Assembly: GCF_000317245.1 (NCBI RefSeq)
Contig: NZ_AJLJ01000052.1
Coordinates: 1-59,657 of the forward strand
Direction of reading: 5' to 3'
DNA from: Fischerella muscicola SAG 1427-1 = PCC 73103
GTDB lineage: Bacteria > Cyanobacteriota > Cyanobacteriia > Cyanobacteriales > Nostocaceae
DNA length: 59,657 bases
The translations under genes were made by a program, and so were the position numbers. Under the pieces are notes generated by a model. That model was given only the letters and a program-made list of their open reading frames with translations. It made no database searches and was not told the origin of the DNA. How positions within the stretch are numbered: the first letter of the stretch is position 1; every line of letters begins with the position of its first letter. This document shows, piece after piece, positions 10,072-19,230 of the stretch.

Positions 10072-11120
10072 CTAACTGCATTAAGTTGCTTGGCTGTTTC
10101 AAAGAAGAAGGCGACATTTTCTTCAGGGGTTTCAGGGAGAACACCGTGTCCAAGGTTAAGGATGTGACCCCAGTTACCGGCTTTGCGAACTGTATCGATG
10201 ACGCGATCGCGAATAAATTCCTTAGATCCAAACAATACACCAGGATCAAGATTACCTTGCACCTTCATGTGTTTGCCCAATCTGGCGCGTGCATCTGCCA
10301 TGTCTACTGTCCAGTCTACAGTAATAATATCCGCACCGGATTTTGCCATTCTTTCTAGCAAACCTGCACTACCACTAACTAAAAGAATTAGGGGTGTATC
10401 TGGATGAGTTTCCTTAACTTTTTGGAAAACTTTTTGCTGATAAGGTAAAGCAAAAGTTTCGTAATCTTGGGGACTTAATTGTCCTGCCCAAGAATCAAAC
10501 ATTTGCACAACTTGGGCGCCACAGTCAATTTGATACCGGACGTAAGTGGCGATCGCATCGGAGAGTTTTTCTAAAAACTGATGCAAAACTGTTGGATCAG
10601 AAAACGCCATATTTTTAATAATGGAATAGGTTTTAGAACCTTTTCCTTCTACAGCGTAAGCTGCTAGAGTCCACGGCGCACCGACAAACCCCAACACCGT
10701 TGATTTATTACCCACTTCTTGGCGCAGTGCTTGCAATATAGTTTTGATAAACGGCAGAGATTTTTCTGGTTCTAAGGGAAGCAGGTTGTCAACTTGTGCT
10801 TGGGTGCGGATGGGAGATTGAATAATTGGCCCTTTACCTTCCGCAATATCCATATCTATGCCCAAACCAGGCAATGGTGTCACGATATCAGAAAATAGAA
10901 TTACACCATCCGGTTGAAAAGCCCGCCAGGGTTGCAAAGAAACTTCGATCGCAACTTCTGGAATTTCAGATCGTTCACGAAACGAAGGGTATTTCTCCCT
11001 TAAATCCCGATAAGCTTTCATATATCGTCCCGCTTGTCGCATCATCCATACCGGCGGACGATCTACAACTTCACCACGAGCTGCTCTGAGGAGAAGAGGA
11101 TCACTAGAGGAAATACCCAT
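10065..11120 (-). CDS. hemE: Uroporphyrinogen III decarboxylase
   Basis: A 351-residue HemE. It decarboxylates the four acetate side chains of uroporphyrinogen III to give coproporphyrinogen III in heme and chlorophyll synthesis. Signature 1, [13 protein letters not shown], is near the N-terminus; substrate-site residues follow in [16 protein letters not shown], and signature 2 is [16 protein letters not shown]. The C-terminal [10 protein letters not shown] and [16 protein letters not shown] are also typical. The ATG at 11120 is chosen over an in-frame TTG at 11126 because a good AGGA lies at proper distance and the homologues begin close to it. Confidence 0.97.
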   Translation of the reverse strand: MGISSSDPLLLRAARGEVVDRPPVWMMRQAGRYMKAYRDLREKYPSFRERSEIPEVAIEVSLQPWRAFQPDGVILFSDIVTPLPGLGIDMDIAEGKGPIIQSPIRTQAQVDNLLPLEPEKSLPFIKTILQALRQEVGNKSTVLGFVGAPWTLAAYAVEGKGSKTYSIIKNMAFSDPTVLHQFLEKLSDAIATYVRYQIDCGAQVVQMFDSWAGQLSPQDYETFALPYQQKVFQKVKETHPDTPLILLVSGSAGLLERMAKSGADIITVDWTVDMADARARLGKHMKVQGNLDPGVLFGSKEFIRDRVIDTVRKAGNWGHILNLGHGVLPETPEENVAFFFETAKQLNAVSC

Positions 11121-11190
11121 TAACAACTCATCCTAAACTCTTTATTTATGTCATTGTTTAGCTTATCATTCTGCTTTGCGGTTTTTCAGG

Positions 11191-11340
11191 CGAGTTGGGG
11201 ATTGGGGATAAGGGGGACACGGGAGATAAGGGGGACAAAACAAATCAAAAGTCAAAAGTCAAAAATTTCTTAATTTTGAATTTTGACTTTTTTCTCCCGA
11301 TCCCCGATCCCCAATCCCCAATCCCCAATCCCCGATCCAC
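11191..11340. repeat. Mixed short tandem repeats
   Basis: Blocks of GATAAGGGGGACA, AAAAGTC and CCCAATC/CCCGATC heptamers lie between hemE and the membrane protein gene. The open frame across this block is a by-product of the repeats. No promoter could be fixed. Confidence 0.6.
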
Positions 11341-11412
11341 AATATTTACATTTTTGCTTTATTCTTATTTCAGTATTTCGTTATTATCGTAAAGATTTTT
11401 ACTTAAAGACGG

Positions 11413-12165
11413 ATGCAAACACAATCGAATATACCTTCTGGAGAGGCTTCTATCTCTAGTAATGGGAAATTACAGAGACTTTTAATACCGCGATCGCAGC
11501 GACGTAAATTTTTTCTCCAATTTACCGTGATGACTTTCACCGGATGGGTTGTAGGAGGAATTACTAGTATTGCCTTAGAAAAATATCTTCTGCAAACCCT
11601 CCCGCCTGCTGTACTCCAACAACAACCTTCATGGTATGGATTGGTAAAATTTATAAGTAGTGTTGTTTTTGCAATCATTTTCGCCGCCGATCAAGCACTC
11701 GTCTTGCGCCGATATTTATCTGCATGGTGGTTGTGGGTGCTTGTTACCAGCATTGGTTGGTTGGTTGCTAATCATGTCTCTACAGCGTGGATTAACTATA
11801 TTTCATCAATAGCTGACTCTTTGAATAAAACTTTATCTTTTGAGGATGTAATATTTTTTGGAGGTTTATCAACCCTCTCCTATGTATTGTCTGGAATTTG
11901 GCTAGGATTTCTTCAGTGGCTAGTATTACGGTGGCATACAGTAGGTGCTTGGTGGTGGAATTTTCTACCTTCATTTTCGTATTTGTGCATCAGTATCTTC
12001 GTGTGGCTGCTTTCTTGTTTACAAGACCTAATTCCAGAAGTCAGTCGCGCTCAGATATTGTATTTAAGTGGACAAGCATTGACGGCAATTATATTGGGAG
12101 TGATTCCAGCCATCGGCTTTTGCAGGTTGAAAATTTACTCCCACCGTATCATTGCATCAAAGTAG
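11413..12165 (+). CDS. Polytopic membrane protein of unknown function
   Basis: A 250-residue protein with about six hydrophobic segments: FFLQFTVMTFTGWVVGGITS, FISSVVFAIIFAADQALVL, WVLVTSIGWLVANHV, a pair around GLSTLSYVLSGIWLGFLQWL, and C-terminal SYLCISIFVWLLSCL and AIILGVIPAIGF. The N-terminal 35 residues are polar and probably cytoplasmic. I recognise no family motif. Codon use and HIP1 sites look native. It stands alone between hemE (divergent) and the oligopeptidase gene. Confidence 0.7.
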   Translation: MQTQSNIPSGEASISSNGKLQRLLIPRSQRRKFFLQFTVMTFTGWVVGGITSIALEKYLLQTLPPAVLQQQPSWYGLVKFISSVVFAIIFAADQALVLRRYLSAWWLWVLVTSIGWLVANHVSTAWINYISSIADSLNKTLSFEDVIFFGGLSTLSYVLSGIWLGFLQWLVLRWHTVGAWWWNFLPSFSYLCISIFVWLLSCLQDLIPEVSRAQILYLSGQALTAIILGVIPAIGFCRLKIYSHRIIASK

Positions 12166-12280
12166 CCTCCATCGACTGTGTATACCAGGGTGAATAAAAA
12201 TATGACTCTTCTTACACCCCTACACCCTTACATCCCCACACCCATTTTCAAGCTAGTTGCAGCAAAATTAGGTGATTAAT

Positions 12281-14353
12281 ATGAACAAAATTGACTCCTC
12301 ACATCCGACAGTTACTCCACCCGTCGCTGAAAAACAACCGCAGGTGTTAGAGTTACACGGCGACAAGCGGATAGATAATTACTTTTGGATGCGCGATCGC
12401 GAAGCTCCGAAAACAATGGCTTACCTGGAAGCAGAAAATGCTTACACTCAAGCCAAGATGCAGCACACGGAAGCTTTCCAAACACAGCTATACGAAGAAA
12501 TGCTGTCTCGAATTAAGGAAACAGATCTTTCTGTGCCTTATCGTAAAGATGAATATTATTATTATTCGCGCACAGAAGAAGGTAAAGCCTATCCAATTTA
12601 TTGTCGTAAAAAAGGCAGTCTTGATGCTTCTGAAGAAATATTACTAGACCAAAATGAACTGGCTAAAGACCACGATTTTTTCAGCATCGGAGTTCTACAA
12701 GTTAGCCCCAATCATCAAATTTTGGCTTATTCAGTAGATACGACGGGTTCGGAAAGATATACGCTGTTTTTTTTGGATTTAAATACTCGTCAACTTTATC
12801 CTGAAAGTATCTCTGATACTTATTTTTCCTTTGCCTGGGCGAATGACAATCAAACGGTATTTTATACGAAATTAGATGCTGCTAATCGTCCATATCAGTT
12901 ATTTCGCCATACATTAGCAACAGATGCTAATGAAGATATTTTGATCTATCATGAACCGGATGATACTTATTATTTAGGAGTGGGCAAAACTCGTAGCCAA
13001 GCTTATATTTTGTTGATTTTGGGGAGTCAAATCACTTCAGAAATCCACTATTTAGACGCTAATCATCCTACGGGCAAATTTCAGTTATTTCATCCTCGCA
13101 CTACAGGAATAGAATACGACATTGATCATCATAGTGATTATTTTTATATAGTCACAAATGAGCAAGCAATTAACTTTAAGTTAATGAAAACTCCTGTAAA
13201 TGCAACTAGTAAAGAAAATTGGCAAACTATTATTCCTCATCGAGAAGATGTGATGTTATCAGGAATTAGTTTGTTTGCTAATTACTTGGTGATTTACGAA
13301 CGTCAAGATGGATTACCAGTTGCGAGGGTACAAAACCTCACAAATAGCAAAGAACATAATATTACTTTTCCCGAACCAACCTACTCGTTTTTTGAAGGTA
13401 GTAATCCAGAATTTGACACCACAACTTTGCGGATACACTACACTTCTTTGATTACGCCACCATCTGTATTTGATTACGATTTAGAAACACATGAGCGGGA
13501 ATTGAAGAAAGAAACAGAAGTTTTAGGAGGCTATGACAGAACTCTGTATAACAGTGAAAAATTGATGGCTGTAGCTCCTGATGGTACACAAATTCCCATA
13601 TCTATTGTTTATAAAAAGGGAATTAAAAAAGATGGCACAAATCCTTTATATTTGACAGGCTATGGTGCTTACGGAGTAAATTCTTCCGCATATTTTTCTT
13701 CATCTCGACTATCTTTATTAGATCGGGGAATTGTATTTGCGATCGCTCATATTCGTGGCGGTGCAGAAATGGGGCGCAAATGGTATGAAGATGGCAAATT
13801 CTTGCACAAAAAAAACACCTTTACAGATTTTATTGCCTGTGCAGAATATCTCATTTCCCAAGGCTGGACAACAAATAATTCACTTACTATTTCTGGCGGT
13901 AGTGCTGGTGGTTTATTGATGGGAGCAGTAGTCAATATGCGCCCTGATTTGTTTAAAGTTGTAGTTGCGGATGTACCTTTTGTAGATGTAGTCACAACCA
14001 TACTTGATACTTCCCTACCTTTATCAGCCATGGAATGGGAAGAATGGGGAAATCCCAACGATAAAGTCTATTACGACTACATGAAATCCTACTCGCCCTA
14101 CGATAATGTCGAGGCAAAAAATTACCCAGATATGTTAATTACAGCAGGTTTAAATGATGCTCGCGTGAAATATTGGGAACCTGCAAAATGGACAGCAAAA
14201 CTCCGAGAACTCAAAACAGATGACAACATTCTCCTGCTGAAAACTAATATGGATGCAGGACACAGTGGTGCATCTGGACGTTACGAAAGTCTCAAGGAAC
14301 TTGCTTTTGAATATGCTTTTGTCTTGGATAGATTGGGAGTAGAAAGGGGATAA
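12281..14353 (+). CDS. Oligopeptidase B / prolyl oligopeptidase family serine protease
   Basis: About 690 residues. The N-terminal beta-propeller region begins HGDKRIDNYFWMRDRE, typical of oligopeptidase B, and the alpha/beta-hydrolase domain covers about the last 260 residues. The catalytic Ser lies in SGGSAGGLLMGAVVN, the Asp in AGLNDARV and the His in DAGHSGASGRY. HIRGGAEMGRKWYEDGK matches the OpdB loop. It would cleave short peptides after basic residues in the cytoplasm; no signal peptide is seen. ATG 12281 with AGGTGA nine bases upstream is preferred to GTG 12272. The family call is firm; trypsin-like specificity is inferred. Confidence 0.92.
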   Translation: MNKIDSSHPTVTPPVAEKQPQVLELHGDKRIDNYFWMRDREAPKTMAYLEAENAYTQAKMQHTEAFQTQLYEEMLSRIKETDLSVPYRKDEYYYYSRTEEGKAYPIYCRKKGSLDASEEILLDQNELAKDHDFFSIGVLQVSPNHQILAYSVDTTGSERYTLFFLDLNTRQLYPESISDTYFSFAWANDNQTVFYTKLDAANRPYQLFRHTLATDANEDILIYHEPDDTYYLGVGKTRSQAYILLILGSQITSEIHYLDANHPTGKFQLFHPRTTGIEYDIDHHSDYFYIVTNEQAINFKLMKTPVNATSKENWQTIIPHREDVMLSGISLFANYLVIYERQDGLPVARVQNLTNSKEHNITFPEPTYSFFEGSNPEFDTTTLRIHYTSLITPPSVFDYDLETHERELKKETEVLGGYDRTLYNSEKLMAVAPDGTQIPISIVYKKGIKKDGTNPLYLTGYGAYGVNSSAYFSSSRLSLLDRGIVFAIAHIRGGAEMGRKWYEDGKFLHKKNTFTDFIACAEYLISQGWTTNNSLTISGGSAGGLLMGAVVNMRPDLFKVVVADVPFVDVVTTILDTSLPLSAMEWEEWGNPNDKVYYDYMKSYSPYDNVEAKNYPDMLITAGLNDARVKYWEPAKWTAKLRELKTDDNILLLKTNMDAGHSGASGRYESLKELAFEYAFVLDRLGVERG

Positions 14354-14439
14354 GGGATCGAGGAACGGGATTATCTTCCAAAAGCTCCAGGTTCTACCAA
14401 AAGATGCTAAACCCGACGCGTTTCTAAATGTGTATTCGA

Positions 14440-14550
14440 GTTCAAAACTTGGAACTTTAGCCTCAGAACTCCAAAATTTCAGCTTTGAACTCGGAATGTC
14501 AAGCTTTACACTGCAACATCCAAGCTCAAAGCTCGAAGTTTTAAGTTAAT
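14440..14550. repeat. Degenerate 21-22-bp tandem repeats
   Basis: The 343-bp spacer 14354-14696 has no gene. Its middle holds about five degenerate units of 20-22 bp, each of the form TTTGAACTC-GGAA-TCAAGC. A shorter array with the complementary consensus (GAAACTCC...TTGAAAC) lies at 24790. The rest of the spacer has nothing I can name. Confidence 0.5.
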
Positions 14551-14696
14551 AACGATAATTATCGAGAAATTAACTACACTTGTGAGGTTTCAAGCTGGTA
14601 AAGAAACAGAAATGTTTTTTAGAAGAGATACCAAGGGCTTCGAGGCTCCATTTTCCGACTGTTTATCTTGACACACTGAAAAACAAAACCTATAAA

Positions 14697-16448
14697 CTAC
14701 CAGCAACACAGGCTACTTGATTTCACAATCATTAAACTCATCACACCTGAATGTTGATCCAAGTTGTTTGAGTCTTTGCTCTCAAGAATAGTTCCTTTAA
14801 CGTTCGCTCCTTCAAGCTTCACCCCTCTAAGGTTCGCCCCTTCAAGCTTCGCCCCTTCAAGCTTCGCCCATCTAAGCTTCGCCCCTTCAAGCTTCGCCTC
14901 TTCAAGCTTCGCCTCTTCAAGCTTCGCCCATCTAAGGTTCGCCCCTCTAAGATTCGCCCCTCTAAGATTCGCCCTTTGAAGGTTCGCCCCTCCAAGGTTC
15001 GCCCTTTGAAGGTTCGCCCGTTCAAGGTTCGCCCCTTCAAGTTTCGCCCGTTCAAGGTTCGCCCGTTCAAGGTTCACCTGTTCAAGGTTCGCACGTTCAA
15101 GGTTCGCCCGTTCAAGGTTCGCACGTTCAAGGTTCGCACGTTCAAGGTTCACCCGTTCAAGGTTCGCCCATCTAAGGTTCGCCCGTTCAAGGTTCACCCG
15201 TTCAAGGTTCGCCCCTTTAAGGTTCGCCCGTTCAAGGTTCGCCTCTTTAAGGTTTGCCCCTTTAAGGTTCGCATGATAAAAATCTTTGAAGATTAAAATG
15301 CAGTTTTGCAAACCTAAAAAACTTAAGCAATCTAAGCAAAATACCTCATTCAGTCTTTGTCTTTGCAGCCTAGAAATCCAAGTACCAAAAGCTTCTGGAG
15401 AAGGCCATTCAACTTGAGAAATATTTCGCGTTATTCTGGCGCAGGCATTTAACACTGCTAATAATGCTTCTTCTGCATTACGTGCTTGTTGATTGGCTTG
15501 GTGAAAAGTGGGTAAGTTCAATTTTTCCATTGGCATTCCATAACGCAGCATGAAACGAATCAATTTACATAGGGTTTTTTGCCAACTTGCGACATCGGTT
15601 TTATCTTGCAAACCCATTTCATTTACTACAAAATTAAAAAGATACTCATCCATAGGAGATGAACCACACAGAATTGCCCAATGTACTAAAGCTTCTTTTT
15701 CATCCCAACCTTTATCTAAGTTCTTCTGTCTATCTTCTAGTTCTTCATGGATGCGTTTAACTCCACGCACTATGCGTCTAGCTGTTAGATATTCACCAAA
15801 ACTCTTGTGAGTAAATTCAAAGGTTTTTTCACCTCCATTTAACTCACTGTGCCGAAAATAAAAAGCAGTTAAAAGACGAGTAACGCCTAATTTTGCTCCT
15901 TCCTGGAAATTTTCTAACAGTCGTTTTAAACCACTGTTGTCACAATGGGATTCAATATTTATAACTGTTGTTGTTCGTCCATCCCCATGCCAGGAGGCGA
16001 GAGCAATTTCTTCCAAAATTCGGACAAAATCTCTTTCCTGAATTCCTTGAATTGATGGATGTTGATAACCTGTCCAACCACGTTTATAAACTGCTTTCAA
16101 CAAATCAGCATAAATAGTATTCAAGTTGCTGTCTTGTGAAAAATTAACTTCTCCCCGCCCAAAACTTAAAGCTACCAAGTAATTCAATAAAGGTTGAGCA
16201 GTAATTTCTGTGAGATTACCTTGGTTTAATTCTGATGGTAAACCCGAATAATGATCACCTTTAGCCTTGCCATAATTCTGCCACCACAATTGGCGCTGAT
16301 CCTGTGCTAATAAGTTTTCTGAATCAATGTAATTTCTATTTTTTGTTTCATATTTAGTAAGAAAATAAGGCAGAATATGTAAGATTTCTTCTGGTTGACG
16401 AAACTCACTGCTATTTGACTGCACTACTAATTCCCGACCACTGATCAA
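14697..16448 (-). CDS. C-terminal part of a broken NACHT/pentapeptide-repeat protein
   Basis: An open frame of 583 codons that continues, in the same frame, the NACHT gene ending at 16500. Only 17 codons and a TAA separate them. It starts from a TTG codon at LQVLISGRELVVQ, which looks like the strand and sensor-Arg segment that follows Walker B in NACHT proteins. An alpha-helical region of about 380 residues follows, including FEFTHKSFGEYLTARRIV, the typical NACHT winged-helix end. It finishes with about 32 pentapeptide repeats (A[NK]LxR/A[NK]LxG) and a short tail. On its own it lacks ATP-binding motifs, so it is unlikely to be functional unless the stop is read through or was a sequencing error. 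Confidence 0.75.
   Translation of the reverse strand: MISGRELVVQSNSSEFRQPEEILHILPYFLTKYETKNRNYIDSENLLAQDQRQLWWQNYGKAKGDHYSGLPSELNQGNLTEITAQPLLNYLVALSFGRGEVNFSQDSNLNTIYADLLKAVYKRGWTGYQHPSIQGIQERDFVRILEEIALASWHGDGRTTTVINIESHCDNSGLKRLLENFQEGAKLGVTRLLTAFYFRHSELNGGEKTFEFTHKSFGEYLTARRIVRGVKRIHEELEDRQKNLDKGWDEKEALVHWAILCGSSPMDEYLFNFVVNEMGLQDKTDVASWQKTLCKLIRFMLRYGMPMEKLNLPTFHQANQQARNAEEALLAVLNACARITRNISQVEWPSPEAFGTWISRLQRQRLNEVFCLDCLSFLGLQNCILIFKDFYHANLKGANLKEANLERANLKGANLERVNLERANLRWANLERVNLERANLERANLERANLERANLEQVNLERANLERAKLEGANLERANLQRANLGGANLQRANLRGANLRGANLRWAKLEEAKLEEAKLEGAKLRWAKLEGAKLEGANLRGVKLEGANVKGTILESKDSNNLDQHSGVMSLMIVKSSSLCCW
14789..15275. repeat. 15-bp tandem repeat block encoding the pentapeptide solenoid
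   Basis: About 32 copies of a 15-bp unit, on the plus strand GTTCAAGGTTCGCCC and variants. The copies are so alike at the DNA level that other frames and the opposite strand are also open through the block. Two subtypes alternate along it: TTCAAGCTTCGCC near 14800-14930 (AKLEG) and TTCAAGGTTCGCC near 15000-15240 (ANLER). This indicates recent expansion by duplication. Confidence 0.9.
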
Positions 16449-16499
16449 GACTTGTAAACGAGTTTCATGCGAATTATACCTATCTACTTTTCTTTGTAC

Positions 16500-17639
16500 T
16501 TACCGGACAAATTGTTGAGCAACTTCTGCTGCTACTTTGCCCTGCATAGCTAATTCATCTAAGCCATCAAAAATAATTAGTAAACGTGATTCAACATTGT
16601 CTAAACACAGGGGATTAGGAGGTAAAATACCGTAAATATCTGAGTTGATAAACTTGCCGATCGCATCGACTAAATCATCTGAAGGATTAAATTGATGCAA
16701 TGGGATAAATAAGACTCTAATTTCTCCTTTTTCTGCTTGGTTCGCTGCAAAGATTTTGGCAAAAGAAGATTTACCGCTACCAGGGCCGCCACTGATCACC
16801 CGGATAGCGTCGTTACGTTCAGCTTTATTTAACCAAGTTTCTAGTTGAGTCTGTAAGTTAACAACAACCCGCTCATATTGTTTATCATCTTTGAGTCGGT
16901 ATTCTAATTCTTTTGCTTTTTGACCTGCAACTTGACGCTGATAGTAAGCACGCAAGGGAACGTACACCTGTTTTAAACCAAAAGGTTCCAAAAACATCGG
17001 TTCTTCTACCTGTTTTTGCAGCCAAGCACCATAACGCAGCCATGCTTGTTCCCGTTCGTTGGCTTGAATAAAGGGGGTATCGAGTTCCTCTTTTAAACAG
17101 GCATATTTATCTGGATGTTTTGCCCATTCTTCATGCAGCGCAAATACAAAATAGGTGGGTAGGCGATGACTAATTGTTTCTGCTTGTGCTTTACTTACAC
17201 CAAAACCTTCTATCCATTGAGCAAAAGGAGTTTTTATTCCTTCGACTATGGGCAAATTTTTTGGACGCCGAAAAAATTCCTGATCAATACGCAACTCCAT
17301 ATTTTCCAAGGAGAGGTCTAAGCGATGATTACAAATAACCTCAATTTCATCAATGTTTGGTTTCTCGACCAGTAATTCTTTATTACCCTCTACCAAGCTG
17401 GCCATTGCTTGAATCAAAGAACGGTAAATCAGTAACCAAGCAATTTCTTCTGGTGTTTCTGCCAAACCAAGTGCTGCTGCACCGTCTACAACATCGGTGG
17501 CTACACTATCCCATTTACCTAAAGCAGTATTAATCGCTGCTTTGCCTAATGATTTGAAGAGTTCTTTAAAGTCCGCCTTAATCGACTTATTCCAGGCTGC
17601 AACAGGCTTTGTAACTGATAGTCCAGATGCACTGCTCAT
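16500..17639 (-). CDS. N-terminal part of a broken NACHT NTPase
   Basis: A 379-codon frame. Residues 1-280 form an alpha-rich N-terminal region of the kind seen in cyanobacterial NACHT proteins (WNKSIKADFKELFKSLGKAAINTALGKWDSVATDVVDG), with no enzymatic motif I recognise. Then comes the P-loop GGPGSGKS (284-291) and Walker B LLIIFDGLDEL (353-363). The frame stops at TAA (16500-16502) 16 residues after Walker B, inside the NTPase core; the rest is encoded in the same frame from 16448 down. NACHT proteins act as oligomerising switches, and several bacterial ones protect against phages. This copy is interrupted by one nonsense codon (for example CAA to TAA). Confidence 0.8.
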   Translation of the reverse strand: MSSASGLSVTKPVAAWNKSIKADFKELFKSLGKAAINTALGKWDSVATDVVDGAAALGLAETPEEIAWLLIYRSLIQAMASLVEGNKELLVEKPNIDEIEVICNHRLDLSLENMELRIDQEFFRRPKNLPIVEGIKTPFAQWIEGFGVSKAQAETISHRLPTYFVFALHEEWAKHPDKYACLKEELDTPFIQANEREQAWLRYGAWLQKQVEEPMFLEPFGLKQVYVPLRAYYQRQVAGQKAKELEYRLKDDKQYERVVVNLQTQLETWLNKAERNDAIRVISGGPGSGKSSFAKIFAANQAEKGEIRVLFIPLHQFNPSDDLVDAIGKFINSDIYGILPPNPLCLDNVESRLLIIFDGLDELAMQGKVAAEVAQQFVR

Positions 17640-17750
17640 AATTAAAAATACTTAGCTAATATATTTAATCAACACCGCACAGTCAAATATTGAAAAACAT
17701 AGGTAAAAATTAACGATTCAGCTGTAAAAAGTGCGATCGCCTTGAATTTG

Positions 17751-17832
17751 GTAGGGTGCGTTATGGACGGAACGTCCTAACGCACCGAAAACCACCGGAT
17801 GGTGCGTTGCGCTGCGCGACAACACACCCTAC
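17751..17832. repeat. Nested inverted repeat (GTAGGGTGCGTTA family)
   Basis: Outer arms are GTAGGGTG at 17751 and CACCCTAC at 17825. The inner hairpin GGTGCGTTA(T)GGACG / CGTCCTAACGCACC spans 17755-17786. It lies upstream of the NACHT gene and downstream of the solute-binding protein gene, and is followed by a GAAGCCGCTACGCGTCTAC repeat. Probably a dispersed cyanobacterial palindrome. Confidence 0.6.
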
Positions 17833-17907
17833 AAAACTACTACTGCGGAAGCCGCTACGCGTCTACAAAATTCAAAATTAAGAACTTGTTGTCCAATCCC
17901 CAATCTC

Positions 17908-19230
17908 TCACTTTCCCCAAATCATATCTAAACGTTCTTGAGCAGTTTTGAGAGCTTTTTCAGGAGATTCACCTAATAAAGTAGCCTCAATTGCTCTCCC
18001 TAAACTATCAGAAAGACGGCTATAACCAGCAATAATCGGTCGAGCGCGTGCTACAGATACTTGCTCTAAAAACATTTTTAACACTGGTTTTTGGCTGATA
18101 AATTCTTGAAAAGCTTGACTTTGAGCAGATTTAATGTTCACGGGTAAAAAACCCGTGCCAATACTCCACTCAGTTTGAAATTCTTCACTCAAAACGTATT
18201 CTAAAAACTTGAATGCTGCTTGCTCTCTTTCTGGCGTAGTTTTCATGACAAACATATTCCCCGTACCTGTGACTGTAGCTTGTTCAACTTCTCCAGGTAT
18301 GGGGAATACATCAAAATCGACATTAGACTTCATGATATAAGTCCAAGGGCCAGTAATCTGCATCGCCACTTTACCAGCGATAAAATTATCTTCCTCATAA
18401 CCGCGTTCTGGTGCAGATAATTTGGCTGAACCATCTTTGATTAAATCTTGCCACAATTGTAAAGCTGCGATCGCTCCTTTGTTCAGCAAATCTGGTTGAT
18501 TATCTTTGACAATCTCTCCCCCCGCACCTAATAAAAAGGGAAACCAGCTAAATACAGTCCATTCTCCCTTTCCCAAGGGTAATAACATTCCGTATTGTTC
18601 GGGGCGTTTGTCACCATTACGATCTATAGTTAATTTTTTCGCAACTTGGCGTAACTCTTCCCAAGTTTTTGGTAGTTCAGTTATTCCCGCAGCTTTAAAT
18701 AAATCTGGTCGATAAAAAATCCCCATATTGCTGGTATATAAAGGGATTGACCAGGTTTGATTATCTAAGCGCAATTCTTCAAATAAACTGGGGTAAACTT
18801 CTGACTTTATAGGCGATTTTTCCAGCCATTCATCTAAAGGTTGAATTGCTCCTAATTCTACAAACTGACCTGTAACTTGGGGGTAGAATGTCAAAATATC
18901 TGGAGGAACATTACCAACAACTGCTGTTAATACTTTTGGTAATCCCTCTGCATAGACAGATTCGACTTTGATAGTAGTATGAGTCTGATTAAATTTATTT
19001 ACCAGCTTTTGAAAAACATCGCGATTTGTAGGCGGATTGATTGATTGCCATAATGTCAGATGAATGACTCCAGTGTCTTTTGGTGCTGGTTTTTGACAGC
19101 TAGATAATACCAGACACAAACTCAGGATAGCTCCCAAAACGAGAGCTTGCCTAGTATAGCTGGTTAATTGGTGAAAAAGTTTTTTGATGTGCGATCGCCA
19201 AAGCAAAATGATAATATTCATGCCAAGCAT
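17908..19230 (-). CDS. ABC transporter solute-binding lipoprotein (family 1, sugar type)
   Basis: A 440-residue protein. After a basic start comes a hydrophobic signal ending in a lipobox (LVLSSC at about residue 45), so it is a lipoprotein anchored outside the inner membrane. The body is a family 1 binding fold: HLTLWQSINPPTNRDVFQKLVNKF, YTSNMGIFYRPDLFKAAGI, GKVAMQITGPWTYI and a C-terminal NIKSAQSQAFQEF region. Such proteins feed sugar-uptake permeases, but no permease or ATPase gene is adjacent. Its start codon directly follows the stop of the upstream glycosyltransferase gene, implying translational coupling. Confidence 0.88.
   Translation of the reverse strand: MLGMNIIILLWRSHIKKLFHQLTSYTRQALVLGAILSLCLVLSSCQKPAPKDTGVIHLTLWQSINPPTNRDVFQKLVNKFNQTHTTIKVESVYAEGLPKVLTAVVGNVPPDILTFYPQVTGQFVELGAIQPLDEWLEKSPIKSEVYPSLFEELRLDNQTWSIPLYTSNMGIFYRPDLFKAAGITELPKTWEELRQVAKKLTIDRNGDKRPEQYGMLLPLGKGEWTVFSWFPFLLGAGGEIVKDNQPDLLNKGAIAALQLWQDLIKDGSAKLSAPERGYEEDNFIAGKVAMQITGPWTYIMKSNVDFDVFPIPGEVEQATVTGTGNMFVMKTTPEREQAAFKFLEYVLSEEFQTEWSIGTGFLPVNIKSAQSQAFQEFISQKPVLKMFLEQVSVARARPIIAGYSRLSDSLGRAIEATLLGESPEKALKTAQERLDMIWGK

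Noticed and set aside
14976..15296. Plus-strand frame of 106 codons with KVRPFKVRPF repeats, opposite the pentapeptide block
   Set aside because: It arises from the 15-bp period of the real minus-strand repeats. It has no RBS, a highly basic repetitive product, and no life outside the repeat.
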